A DNA stretch of 64,000 nt from Sinonovacula constricta (GCA_007844125.1 CM017555.1:28889325-28953324); one strand, 5' to 3'; counted from the stretch's first letter, positions 1-10,727 are shown. A program made the numbers and translations. The notes: a model not told the origin generated them from the letters alone.

Positions 1-240
1 AGACACATACACACAGACACATACACACAGACACAAACACACGGACACAGGCTCAGACGCACACACACACACATATACAGACACACATACACACAGACAG
101 ACAGACACACACACACAGACACACACACAACAAAACAAATAAAAAAATAAAATAAAAAAACGAACTACAAGACAACAACAACAAAACAAATAAAATAAAA
201 ACAAAAACAAAAAACAAAAACAAAACAAAACAAAATACTC
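1..240. repeat. Imperfect CA-rich microsatellite followed by A-rich tract
   Basis: Positions 1-128 are an imperfect ACAC/ACAG repeat. Positions 129-235 are A-rich with scattered C and almost no G or T. The tract sits just left of the point where homology to the array unit starts (about 245). This is near the place where copies 2, 3 and 4 also carry dinucleotide repeats (12,475, 20,003 and 28,948), so it may be the copy 1 version of that unstable site. No gene is seen. Confidence 0.85.
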
Positions 241-406
241 ACAAACTTTGTTTTTTATCGATATACAAATAAAAACAATATTTATCATCATATACGTACA
301 AAGGTAGGACCTACTATTAATCTCTATTATTTCATATGTGTTTATCTCACGATAGGTACAACCAAGCTAAATATCACGTTGACATTTTTCAACAATCTCA
401 CGCTTA

Positions 407-443
407 AGCTGGGCTCCCACTGCCGATCAGATCAACTCGATCA
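407..443 (+). repeat. Left terminal inverted repeat of the Harbinger element
   Basis: Starts AGCTGGGCTCCCACTGCC and continues to about 443. It pairs with 2,488-2,524, differing at one position. Immediately preceded by the TTA duplication at 404-406. Confidence 0.93.
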
Positions 444-870
444 AGCCCGATCAAGCGATCGGGTACTGGTCTGGGTCGGTCGGCATGATTGATCGGGAGT
501 GGTCGGGGAGGTCTACCTTGGTCGGCATCGCTCGGGCTTTCTACCCGAATCAAAAAAATTCGTGTAGCGATCGTGTAGCCAAGCGGTCGAGAAGAGCTCG
601 GGAAGCGATCGTGTATTGATCGAGTTGAAGATCGAGTTGATCGAGAAACAATCGTGTAGCGATCTTGTTTGGTCGGATTGGCATCTTTATCCCGATCTGT
701 ACCCGATCATCTCGACTTCTACTCGAGTAATATACGATCGCATCCCGATTAAGTAGATCTCTGTTCGATCTCTTGTCCAGATTATCTAGACTGCTACCCG
801 ACTACTCCACGACCACACACGACCGCACACGATCAAACCCCGATCACTGTTCGACCATACACGAGCTCAC
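444..870 (+). repeat. Left subterminal GATCG-rich repeats of Harbinger
   Basis: About 400 bp crowded with short degenerate motifs built on GATCG, such as GATCGTGTAG, GATCGAGTTGA and GGTCGG, in both orientations. Similar motifs fill the right arm (2,205-2,487). In DNA transposons subterminal motif clusters commonly serve as transposase binding sites; that role here is inferred. There is no coding sequence. Confidence 0.75.
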
Positions 871-1037
871 GTGACTAAAGCAAGAAAAGCGTGCTGACCA
901 GTGTCTCATAAGTTGTTTGGACGCTGAAGATATAACATCTTTAGCAAACCAATATCTGTTAAAACATCTTTAGCCAAGCCATTTCTACTACAAACTAAAG
1001 ATGCCGAGAAAAGGCAAAAGGCCGATAGGCAGTACTA

Positions 1038-2093
1038 TCAAGTTCTCAACGGGAAAGCGTCATCTCCAATGAGGAAGTATGGGGTGTTCATGTCATCGCC
1101 AGGCAGTGGATCAGGGTCCGGCAAACCAAGGTTGTTTTCTTCTAGCATGGTTCTGAGTTCAGTGTTATTGAATAGCTGGGCATCGGATGCACTGCCATTA
1201 GCACCAACGCTTACCCAGATGAATTTGTAGTTTGCGTCTACGAGTGCGAGTAGTATTATGGAAAAGAAGCCTTTATAGTTATAGAACAGAGACCCAGAGT
1301 TCTTCGGGTTCTTTATCCTCACGTGCTTACCATCAAGAGCCCCGCAGACATGAGGAAAATTCCACTTGGTTCGGAAGTCATCTGCAATCTGCTGCCATTG
1401 TTCAGCAGTGACGACGGCTGACAGCACCTCTTCAGAGTACTCCTGTATTATAGCATCCAAAACTTCAGGGACGAATTTACTTATTGTGTTACTTCCCACT
1501 CGGAATGAGTACATCAAGTCTGAATACGAGGCTCCAGTTGCGAGATGACGAAGAGTGACCGCCAACTTCAATCCAGGCTCCAGGGCTTCCCTGAAATAGA
1601 GATTGAACAATGATAAGTAATAACTAGCCTACTATGATACAACGGTATTAAAATTTCTTAAATATTAGTGACAATTGCACAGAGCTGTAGAAGTCAAATG
1701 GTTGGAAAAGTAATTCGATGACTAATTATTTCAGAAATACGTGAAAATGATGGGGATCGAACCCATGATTTACCTGAAGTTGGTGTTCTTTTTCTGAATT
1801 CTGGGTGATATGCGATCAACAAGCTCCCCAAACATATCAGCGTCTACCCTTAGGAAATTTTTGTATCCTTTTGGGTCCTCCCTGTTTAGCTCCTGTAGCA
1901 GTTGCTCATAATGCCCATACAGTGGTCGTCGTGCAAGCCACTGCTTCATCCATATTTTCCTGCGCATTTGTCGCCTACGTCTATGCCTACGACCCTCAGC
2001 CTCTTCCTCTTGTTCCAACTCTAGCACAGCAATGGCCCTGTCTCTCTGGAGCTCTAACCATCTGGCCCACAACTGCAACTGCTCAATCTCCAT
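1038..2093 (-). CDS. Harbinger (HARBI1-like, DDE_Tnp_4) transposase, two exons, C-terminally truncated
   Basis: Nuclease component of a PIF/Harbinger transposon. Exon 1 spans 2,093 down to 1,774 and exon 2 spans 1,590 down to 1,038. The intron (1,773-1,591, 183 bp) has donor AG|GTAAAT and acceptor TTTCAG|G, and joining is in frame across an Arg codon, giving 290 residues. The ATG at 2,093 (MEIEQL...) is preferred; an in-frame ATG lies 8 codons upstream at 2,117. The N-terminal part has an Arg-rich stretch and the family block FLRVDADMFGELV. Exon 2 has ALEPGLKLAVTLRHLATG, then GALDGKHV (first catalytic Asp) and GSASDAQLF (second Asp). The frame ends with TGA TAG just after YFLIGDDAFPLRT. The usual C-terminal block carrying the last conserved acidic residue is missing, and I could not find it further downstream. 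Human HARBI1 is about 349 aa. Probably non-functional unless an unseen exon exists. Confidence 0.88.
1591..1773 (-). other. Intron of the Harbinger transposase
   Basis: 183-bp intron read on the minus strand, with GT at 1,773-1,772 and AG at 1,592-1,591. The acceptor follows a pyrimidine-rich run. It restores the family sequence NTNFR|EALEPG across the junction, which is strong evidence for its reality. Confidence 0.85.
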
Positions 2094-2204
2094 AAATATG
2101 TATACTATGCTGGACACAACATATACTATGAAGTTTCAAGATGAAGTGATAATGATCAACACTGTTTGAAGTTTTTATTCTAAAAGTTTTGGTACACGAC
2201 TGTT

Positions 2205-2487
2205 CACGACCTTCTACGATTCGAGTACGACCATGACGATCTGGTCGGGGAAAGATCTGACACCGATCGAGCAGAGATCCAGTAGGTCGAGTTGAGATCG
2301 TGTAGGGATCGTGTAAAGGTCGGGATGATCGAGCGGAAATCGGAAAGGTGGTCGGGTTGACGTCGTGAAGGAGTCGTGAATAATCGTGTGGGAATCGTGT
2401 GTGATCGACAAGAGGTCGAGAAGAAGTCGTGTATACGCCTTTAGTCGAGCTTGGTCGGGCCTGATCGGGGAATTTGGGTGATCGGGA
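2205..2487 (+). repeat. Right subterminal GATCG-rich repeats of Harbinger
   Basis: Mirror of the left arm: many degenerate GATCG/GGTCG motifs (GATCGTGTAGG, GGTCGAGTTGAG, GATCGAGCGG). A long minus-strand open frame crosses it, but its Ser/Arg/Pro/Asp-rich content is a by-product of the repeated motif. Confidence 0.75.
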
Positions 2488-2524
2488 TGATCGAGTTGAT
2501 CTGATCGGCAGTGGGAACCCAGCT
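2488..2524 (-). repeat. Right terminal inverted repeat of the Harbinger element
   Basis: Ends GGCAGTGGGAACCCAGCT, the inverse of the left end at 407-443. Followed directly by TTA at 2,525-2,527. Confidence 0.93.
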
Positions 2525-3105
2525 TTATCTAACTCGATTACGTGGAGAAAACTTAATTTTGCGCATGCGCACTGGCTTAGAATCCTCGCAGCATCGTAAT
2601 GGATTCTGATATTTGAGAAGATAATTTTGACCCTCCAGATCCAATTAATTGTCCGCGTTTCCAAATGACAAATAAGAATGACAAGTAAGTGAGGAAGGCG
2701 GGGCCGCGAAGAATTTTAAATACAAAAATGTATATAAGTAACTTATTTTAGAGTATAAATTCTTTACTAAGTGCATAATTCTCTATTTATCTAACAAAAC
2801 CAGGTAGAAAAAAGGATGTATGAGATGTTTTCTATGGTAATTGTATTAACACAAAATTAAACTTATCTTAATGAAAAATATTTAAACCAATATATTTACA
2901 TCTTAAAGCTGCTGCAATGATCAGAGGTGTGCTACCTCGAAAAAGACATCATAACAAATCTTAGCGGCCTCTTTCTCAGTCACCTTTTTGTAAAACAATA
3001 ATTTTAATCTTATTGTTGGAATCAAGTATTTACTTTCATCATAATGATGCATACGAAATAAATTATTACTTTACGTAACAACTTCATTCGTGATCTTATC
3101 TTTAG

Positions 3106-3276
3106 ATAAATAAGAAAAGGTCCTATCAAAATTTCCACTGATATTTGAATTTAATCTACCTCTAGACAAAGGCAAACAGGGCCAAGGTAAATGTGACAAA
3201 AACGCAAATACGAGACAAAATACAAACAAAGAAAAAACATCAGTTACCGCCTTGGAACGGTCAGTCGGCAAAAGGA
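3106..3276 (-). mobile_element. SINE-like family B, 5'-truncated copy
   Basis: Reverse complement of the family B 3' module (tail reading TCTTATTTA, body GTCTCGTATTTGCG...) and part of the shared central domain (GCCGACTGACCGTTCC). It is inserted in array copy 1. The sequence after it (GGTCACTACTCAACAGG) is homologous to 13,627 in copy 2, where no insertion is present. Truncated before the 5' half of the central domain. Confidence 0.7.
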
Positions 3277-3733
3277 ATACACAGGTCACTACTCAACAGG
3301 ACCACATTTCATAGTCCAAGTGTCGCGAAGATAAACCAGGATGTTTTAAACCGAATGGACTTGTTACAGACTTGGCTATGAGTTAATATAAAACAGTCCG
3401 AAATCCCCCATGGGGGCCGAAAAATAACTACAAATTAATCAACTGAAGTGATTTTGAATTTGTGCAGACAAGCAAATTATAAGGGTCGCACATAATCCGA
3501 TATTTGATTAATGATTCGAGTTCGACATTCAGTTCCGTACAAATATGCACATACAGGTATTATTATTGCACACATACTTATTCCATCTTAATGCGCATGC
3601 TAATGATACACGTTTTAAATGCAGCATTTATAAATGCCCTCAAGGGTATTCGGCAAGTTATCTGAAACACTTAAGTAATTTCTCGTGGTACCGTTTATGT
3701 GTAAGGGCAAGTCAGTATCATATTATTTTATTA

Positions 3734-3991
3734 GGTAAATAAGAAAAGGTCCTATCAAAATAAGCACATATATTTAATCTAAACTGCCTCTAGACCAAGG
3801 CAAACATGGTAAATGTAAATGGGACAAGAAACACAGAAACGAGACATAATAGACAAAAAGAAAAACCCGCAGATACCGCCTTGGAATGGTCAGTCGGCAA
3901 AAGGACCGAATGGGGTGCTTCAACCTGGTTTGTGGAGCGCTCCAGCCTCGCAAGTTCTGAAGGTTTGTCTATCAAACAAACGATGTACATA
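3734..3991 (-). mobile_element. SINE-like family B copy
   Basis: Minus-strand copy with 3' module, complete central domain (3,870-3,965) and a short piece of the 5' module (TGTTTGATAGACAAACC). Present only in array copy 1. The 3' edge is the GTAAATAAGAAAAGG boundary also seen at 56,416 and 59,266. Confidence 0.75.
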
Positions 3992-5210
3992 AAATGGCTT
4001 ACCGAATTTCCTAAATACAGCATGATGAAATACAGTTCTGTTCGTTCATTATATTTTTTGGTCCATCTTATTTCTTAATGACACTAGTCGATGGGGTTTC
4101 TATTCTGTGGATTACCGCCATAGTTCTGTGTCAAGTAAGTGTTCATATTGTTTTAAACATTATTTGGACGGTCATCAATGTGTTTCATAATTTGTCTTGT
4201 CTTGATATATGAGTATGTGTGTTGGGTGTGTTTAATATTTATATATATATATATACAACATTGACAAAAGTCCAATATTGGTAAAATATTGGTGTTAGTG
4301 TCCTAAAAAGCATGTCTTGGTAGATTAGCAACCTAACATGCCCAAAACGTCCACAGTGCTTCATGGTGTTCATACCTGCTGGTTTTATAAAACACTTTCA
4401 AAATTGATCACTCTATAATTCCCTCTGTGTTGGAACATTTCGCATATTTTTCTAAAAACACGTTACTACTCTATTGCTATGTTATCTCAAGACTAAGCCT
4501 TTTATAATACGTTATCGTTTGTACTGTTTTCTTTCAAATGGATTTACTTTCTGGACGTATTTAAAACTGTAAACTTGCTGATATATTTATCGCGTGTACA
4601 CACACACCCTGTGCAAATTTTAAAAGTTTATCGCATTTACAGATATAATGCTGGAAAATAGTATTATTTTTACTGCATTACTTCTGGTGGAGTTTTCATG
4701 CTAGTCGTCTCATTGCTTTTATGAACACGTTTTGTGAAGTAGCAGTTCCAGAAACCTACTTTGTCACTCCAATTGGTCATCCTGGCTGTGCCAAAAACGG
4801 TATCAGCTGTTTTTTTGTTCTCTTTTCTTAACACGTGTCAGTTGTTTTTGTCATTTTTACATTTGCTACTGCTACTGATCAACATTACGTTGGTAAGTCT
4901 AACAATCCCAACGAAACAGAAACTGTGCATAATAACATCATTAATTTTATTCCTGACATTTTGGACATCTAATATAATTATGATGCTTGCAGCGGAAAGC
5001 TGGATCAATAATCACAATGACTGATAATTACACAACCTCCCATTGTCATTACAATTCAGCTGTGTTTGTCTTAGATGCAATTATTGCAGCGACATATTGT
5101 CCGTATTCATAGTAAATGCCATGCCATACATGTACGAAGAAACAAAGCACACATACGTGAGCATATCGTCATGTTGACATTAGTGTCCTTGTCTTCTCGT
5201 CCACCTTAAT
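3992..5210. other. Array copy 1, patchily alignable segment without a gene
   Basis: Weakly similar to 14,990-15,720 of copy 2 in patches, for example around 4,150-4,230. The place corresponding to candidate exon 1 (15,353-15,444) falls near 4,470-4,560. There the frame is lost: ATGTTATCTCAAGACTAA meets a stop at once. A short (TA)n lies at 4,238-4,256. No convincing coding sequence is seen. Confidence 0.5.
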
Positions 5211-5214
5211 GGTG

Positions 5215-5268
5215 ACAGTGGTGATGTTGTGAAGACGTTTGAAATGTGATCAAAGGGCTCGATCCGAC
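5215..5268 (+). repeat. tRNA-like SINE head relic, array copy 1 (degraded)
   Basis: Homologue of 15,919-15,981, with a deletion just before the B-box-like part (GGGCTCGATCCGAC). Less tRNA-like than the copies in units 2, 3 and 4. Confidence 0.35.
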
Positions 5269-5640
5269 ACCAACCACATGATGTCAGTACTTTGGGCAAA
5301 AATCTTAATATACAGTCAAAAACATGTTTACGCAATCCACTTTACACACGTTTGAAACAAGATCTTGTTTTGTAGGAACCTAAATATTTTTTTTGACTTC
5401 TGTCAATCGTTTCAAATTTAACTTCTCAATGAATTCATCTTTCAGATAGCTTTTATTCTGACTTGATCCTTTTCCGAAAAACTAAAATAACGATAATTCT
5501 ACCAACGTTGTAACTTTTTCACAACATATGTTCTAATATATGTAATTGAAGACAACACAAATATTCCTGATCGCAAAGAGAGGCTTTTGCGGTATCTACT
5601 GTTGTATGGAGTTAATTGACTTTGAACATAAAACGACTTT

Positions 5641-7782
5641 GCCCACGTTTTGATCCACACCTGTTTGTGAGCATTAAAGACACATTTTAAACTTTGGCAG
5701 ACGAGAAAATATTTGCTGATGCCACCTTTTAAAAAAAGATACACATATGATAATGATACTACCATACGCATGCCAGCTTGAATGCTATGTGTATTCATCG
5801 GTGTTAAGGTTGTCCGATACAGCTCAAGTACGCAAACAATCTTAAAAGTTTGGATAATGTAATCTCAGTTTCTGGGCAACTTCCCTGTCACATCTAAAAC
5901 AAACAACTTTAAAAATCTTGTCAAACACTTTCATATGACAAGGTCTTTTGATGATGGCCTTTTATGGATAAATGGTCAATATGTACCTAGTTGTTTGTCT
6001 GATAAGACTCTATAGTTAATCAACATCGTCCGGCTACTTTTGTTTAGCTTTTTATTGCATATTTAGAACTAGTTTAGAACAAGCTTTGTCGCGGCACATA
6101 AGAATATCTTATTATGTTTACAAACTGTTTCTTAACTTGTCAAACCTTACTAATTAGCTGTCTCCTCCCTAAATCCAATCGTCCACAGCTGTTACTCTGG
6201 AACGATCAATATCCACAATATACGGCAATTACACCACTTTGCGTTGTCATCAATATTCTTAAGCACTGTTTACCTAAGGTTCACATAGCCGGCACCTCAT
6301 CGTATCAACAACCCGCTCGTATGTCTCGTACAACTTAATTACGTGCAACCAGAGACAATGCACACAGACCTGAAAGGCAATGGGTTACCTGTTTAATGCT
6401 TCTTCTCAAGTTTAGACAAACACCTTATTCGATGGCATGTTTAGGTTAATTCATTTAAGAAATGACATACGGCAAAGCTTTGACATTTAAAGTTAGCATA
6501 GTTATCTCTAGGACTAAACGTACGGTGGCAGGATAATTTACAACCGCGACAGTTTCCACATTGGTTTCACCCGAAGGCAGCACTGTATACACTGTAATAA
6601 CACTGCAATTCAAACGCCGTCGGCCGAATAATCAATTATCCATAAATTACAAATAAGTGAATGAACCTATTATTAAAAGCTATTCGTTTTAACCCACCGC
6701 CTAAAACTGTTGCGCTGTCTATAAATACGGATCATTACTTTGTCTGTGCTTATGTTCTTTAAACAATAACAAAACAAATTGCTCAAGTGAAATTACCATG
6801 ACCTTATATAGCAGTCTATCTTATATCGCTATGTTTTGCTTATATGCATGCTGGACATTTGTAACATGAGACATTGCACGTAGTAAAGTCGTTAATAATT
6901 TTAAGGAAGTACTTTTTCAATTTAAGAACGAAATCTGCACAGGTAGTCCATTAAAAGGGACGTTTATCAAAAGCTTAAGGCTTCTTTGCTTGTCTTCATC
7001 TCACACACGTCAGTGATCGTTTACAACAAGTCAGCTTTAAAAAATCAGAAAATGGTTATACATTAGCCACCTTAATAATAGCTCACAAGCAAGTACCACA
7101 TCCGTCGTGTTAAGTATACACGGCATTTAACTGGGAGAAACATGAAAAGGAGGTTTACAAAAGAAGTTTACGGATACATGTTTACGAGCAAAACATAGCT
7201 GTGAATGCAGATATTTGCTAAAGATGTATTTTTACGGTGTAAAATACCAAAAGTGTTGTACTCGGCACTGTTAGATTGCTGTAGTTTTCAACACACCGTC
7301 CTCAATAAAATGTTATAAATAAGCGGCTAGCAACAGTAAATAACCACGTACACCGGTAAATGTAGCTTGTGTTATGATAGTTTAGCAGTTATTGTGTCCA
7401 GGGTTACGATATTGCATCATAGCAAAGGAAAACTCTTAAACAAATTCAAACACATAAAAAACAACACAAAAAAAATAAAAAAACAACAACAAAACAACAA
7501 CAAACCACAAACAAACAAAACAAACACAAACAACAACAAAACAAGCATAAAACAAAAAACAAAAACAAAACCCAAATCAAATAAACAAATAAACAAACCA
7601 AACTCAACACACGAACAAAGATCAAACATAAAAAAGAATGACAAAAAGAAAACAGAACACATAAATTTCATGTAAAATGTTTTATTTAATCTTTGTGTGC
7701 TTGTTTTGGCCTGCAGTATTGATTTAGTTAATCTAAGTTTTATTGGTAAATTTATTATTATGTTTAAAGACTCACGAGTCCG
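5641..7782 (+). repeat. 2.1 kb block nearly identical to 16,089-18,238
   Basis: By eye, this block matches the copy 2 block with only scattered single-base differences and a few 1-4 nt indels. Sequence immediately upstream in the two copies is far more diverged. Copies 3 and 4 align to it only distantly, for example around 6,100-6,350 against 23,650-23,950. This points to recent duplication or gene conversion between copies 1 and 2. No supported gene lies in it. Confidence 0.85.
7438..7672 (+). repeat. A/C-only low-complexity tract
   Basis: About 235 bp consisting almost wholly of A and C on the plus strand (AACAACAAAC-type), with very few G or T. Repeated at 17,890-18,126 in copy 2. The equivalent place in copies 3 and 4 (25,025-25,095 and 34,072-34,140) is a shorter CA/ACAA-rich run. 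Long open frames across it on both strands are compositional artefacts. Confidence 0.8.
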
Positions 7783-8151
7783 GCATCTAGTTATATAATG
7801 TTGCAGCACTTAACTGTTGCTCTGTCCAGATCAATATCCATTATAAACGGTTATAGCGTCACATTGCAGTCCTCTAAATCCTCGTTGGTTAAATGTGCGA
7901 GAGAATATATCAGCATCAAAAGGCTCGACAAACGGAAACGAATACAACAAAAAACTTGCGGCAATATACATATATCTTACAGCTAGTGGAGTTTTTTGTC
8001 TAGCCTTCTTATAAACATTTCAGAAAGCCTGCGGGATAGCACGCGAGGTCGAAATGTGAAACGTTACATTAAATGTAAGGGAAATGTATCTGGTAAAATT
8101 GTAAACACAACGTTTAAACACTTACAATTAACAGAAACCATAAATTTCTAG

Positions 8152-8684
8152 GAAGCAAGAAGATCATATGTTGGAGATGTCGGAATTCGTTGCACTTGGA
8201 CATTTTGTATTCAAATAGATCGTTTTTCTTTTCATTGCTTGCATTTGAGAAACTCGTCAGGAAGTGCGAGGTAAGAGCTCTGTAAAACCGGTTTCAGCAC
8301 CCCAGTCGGTCCATATTGCCGACTGACCGTTCCAAGGCGGTAATTGTCGGGTTTGCTCTTTTCGTTTAATGACTCATCACAAATTTGTTGTTACTTTTCG
8401 CTTGGCTTGCATGTGAAATACCTTTGTTCTGTGCCTTTTCGGAGTTTGGTATATGTTGCAATGCTTATAGGACTTTGTCATATATTCTTATTTAATGTCA
8501 AGAGTACTCGAATAAATGAAACATGTGTCACTTAAAAATCAGTCGGTAAGTGAAATTCATCAGTCACTTTACAAGAAGACCGCTATTTGTCTAAAGTAGA
8601 TCAAGGACAATAGCTTTAAAATAAAAGTTACTGCACTATTCGGCTGAATTATTCCAGTTTTTGTAGGATATTATAAAAGTTAAT
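8152..8684 (+). pseudogene. Array terminal exon, copy 1, disrupted by a SINE
   Basis: Homologue of the copy 4 exon 34,639-34,876. The acceptor is kept (TTTCTAG|GAAGCAAG), followed by codons matching the intact copy (GATCAT..., ATGTCGGAA). A family A SINE then interrupts it at about 8,199-8,490. The downstream half (8,495-8,684) still aligns (AAGACCGCTA, AGTTACTGCA, TTTGTAGG) but has stops and indels. With exon 1 also lost in this unit, copy 1 is a pseudogene. Confidence 0.5.
8199..8490 (+). mobile_element. SINE-like family A, near full length
   Basis: About 292 bp. The 5' module starts GGACATTTTGTATTCAAATA. The shared central domain runs from CAGGAAGTGCGAGG to GGCGGTAATTG (about 8,258-8,345) and contains the CAGTCGG...CCGACTG hairpin. 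The family A 3' module ends GACTTTGTCATATATTC. It matches 54,963-55,258 almost end to end. No clear target duplication could be assigned. Confidence 0.8.
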
Positions 8685-9141
8685 TGAACTGCAGAGAGGC
8701 AAACTTCATTAAACCAAAAGCAATGCATACATGAATCTTGCAAGGAACTACATGCTTATTCGATCTCTTGCAGAAGTGAAAGTCGTTGTCTGAAAACTAA
8801 AGCACGTATGATATTTGTCTTATTAAATATGTTTAAATTGTAATTTATCATCTATAATATATAACAGATAACATTGTTAGTCGTTTTTCCCTGGTATTGT
8901 ATGTGACAGGTCCAGCATATATGACGGCAATTTTGACAAAATACGTCCCTGGAAATGTTTTACTGCTTGTTGGCGACGCTCGGGAGAGCATTGACTTTTA
9001 TGGAATACATTGTGAAAGGGACGACGTAGGGGCAGGCATATCACAAAAGGTTTTACTTCCAGGGCTATTCACCTTCAAGCTCTCAGCAGCGACTTGGACG
9101 CCGAATATCCTGGATCTTTCTTGTATTTTTTGAGAGGAATG

Positions 9142-9163
9142 GTGTGTGTGTGTGTGTGTGGTG

Positions 9164-9195
<32 letters not shown>

Positions 9196-9205
9196 GGGGG
9201 GGGGG
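9142..9205 (+). repeat. (GT)n with terminal run of 11 G
   Basis: An interrupted GT microsatellite followed by an 11-base G run at 9,195-9,205. It lies in array copy 1 only. Confidence 0.95.
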
Positions 9206-9964
9206 CGATTATCGCAGAAATAGATACATACAGGACCTGTCCTTTAAATATATATTTTAGCACAACTTGATTGTCATAGTTTTGCTTCTTTACATTCGGG
9301 AAATCTGCCATCAGTGTGATAGATTCATTTTTACTCAATTAAACGATTGTCTATAGTAATATTAAATTATGTTCCTTTGATTTTGATGCTTTCTATGCTT
9401 GTAAAAAAATGCGGTTCAAGTGAAGACTTATGCATCCAAAACTACACTTTCTTACAGTTAGTCAAAAACGTGCATTTTAAATTGAAACATATCTTTAGTG
9501 TTATGAATAGGTCATTGTGAATTATTTGATCCGAATCATCGAGATAAATATTTATATATGTTCAAAAGTTTGAATTCTTGAGACTTTGCTTTTTATTATT
9601 TTTTTTACAAACTCTTTACATCGTCTTTTACTAAATAGTTCAAAAGAAATGCTGAGAAATGTTATTTAAACAGAAGATTGCTCGTAAAGTACATGTAAAT
9701 ATCTTGCATTACCAAAATTCGCGGTTTATACAAAGCACGTTACATTTCATGATAAATATTATGACACCTCAAATCCAAAAATGTGTATATAAGATCTTGT
9801 CACAAAGGCAACAGGTCAGATATATGACGTCATGAATGATCCGGTCTCTTTTATGTATTCCTGTAGGAAAGTTCAGGAAGTACATGTATGAGCTGTCAGT
9901 GTGTAAATGGTGTCTTCAGAGCTTCAAGCATCAAGTCAGGTTTTGGGGATATATAAATTAAATA

Positions 9965-9984
9965 TAAATAAATAAATAAACAAA

Positions 9985-10047
<63 letters not shown>

Positions 10048-10049
10048 AT
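9965..10049 (+). repeat. (AAAT)n microsatellite
   Basis: About 21 units of a 4-bp AAAT/TAAA repeat with one C interruption. Absent at the matching place in copies 3 and 4 (27,880 and 36,745). Confidence 0.95.
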
Positions 10050-10727
10050 GTATAAATCAGCCACTTTGATAATAGTTTTGGCAGGAAAACTGATCAAGCT
10101 GTCTTCATTAGATAATTATGTTGTATAAAATTATCGAAAATCTGATATCTTCAACAGAAAATACTTACATTTATTACTGTGATATTATTAACTTAAGAAA
10201 TACAACCTATTCAGATAGACATTTATGTTAATATTTACGTGTTTGTTAAATTATTTACAACAGTAGCTGATGTTTTATATGCTAATTCCATTAACTTCTG
10301 CTTGGATGGCCAAATGATGTAACAGCTTTTTAAATATTTTGGGCAAATTAATAACGACATACATTATTCAAGTTGTATCAGCTGTCAGTTTGAGCTGTCG
10401 ATACTATTTCCTGGAATGGGTAAGCGTCTTCACTGTTAAGTTATTAAAATATGAAACAATGTTCTAGGTTTAAACATGATTTCTATATTTTGGTTCATTT
10501 ATGATGTCATATAAAAGTAAGTCCAGAATGGTCTACTTTTTTGTTTGATATGCCAATTTTTTCCGTTATATGTATAAGAGTTATTTTAACAATATGTTTC
10601 AACTAGTAAGCAGTCTTTCATTTAATGTTAATAATATTATCCAATATTTAACCATTATCATGTTTAAGTAAACAAACCTGGCTATTAAATGTAGCCCGCC
10701 ATATAGTGTCTCACGATAAGTGGAGGA
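10050..10727. other. 3' end of array copy 1, no gene seen
   Basis: Positions 10,055-10,200 still align with 27,890-28,030 of copy 3. The rest is AT-rich sequence with no repeat or frame that I can support. It ends where the copy 2 unit begins at 10,728. Confidence 0.4.

Larger units (their letters stand above)
407..2524 (-). mobile_element. PIF/Harbinger DNA transposon with TTA target duplication
   Basis: The ends are inverted copies of each other: the first 37 bases match the reverse complement of the last 37 with a single C/T difference. The element is flanked by TTA at 404-406 and TTA at 2,525-2,527, the 3-bp target duplication characteristic of PIF/Harbinger elements. It encodes a HARBI1-like transposase on the minus strand (1,038-2,093). 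No Myb/SANT-like second gene is seen. Without the element, the flanks 361-406 and 2,528-2,600 join into sequence homologous to copies 2, 3 and 4 (for example 12,790-12,900), so it inserted into array copy 1. The truncated transposase makes autonomous activity unlikely. Confidence 0.93.
245..10727 (+). repeat. Tandem array copy 1 (most diverged, carries insertions)
   Basis: First of four head-to-tail copies of a large unit; the window opens inside it. Positions 245-406 and 2,528-3,100 align with 12,690-13,360 of copy 2, split by the Harbinger element. Positions 5,035-5,640 align with 15,740-16,080 and 5,641-7,782 with 16,089-18,238. Positions 7,783-8,700 and 9,745-10,200 align with 25,200-25,840 and 27,640-28,040 of copy 3. 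Besides Harbinger it holds SINEs at 3,106-3,276, 3,734-3,991 and 8,199-8,490, none of which is seen at these sites in the other copies. The stretch 3,992-5,035 is only patchily alignable. The right boundary is approximate: the edge at 10,728 is set by the sequence that restarts at 18,239. Confidence 0.75.

Noticed and set aside
1745..1765. B-box-like GGGTTCGATCCCC inside the Harbinger intron (minus strand)
   Set aside because: Single short match with no A box at the right distance. It lies in a confirmed intron.
2083..2664. 193-codon minus-strand frame rich in S, R, P, D and T
   Set aside because: It runs through the Harbinger right subterminal GATCG repeats and out past the TIR into flanking DNA. 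The protein pattern simply mirrors the repeated DNA motif.
7367..7809. 102- and 130-codon frames on both strands rich in K/N/T or F/C/V/L
   Set aside because: Both cross the A/C-only tract. The composition removes stop codons in several frames at once.
8897..9133. 78-codon plus-strand frame VTGPAYMTAILTKYVPG... in copy 1
   Set aside because: The homologous sequence in copies 3 and 4 has stops and no acceptor, and the phase does not fit the preceding candidate exon.
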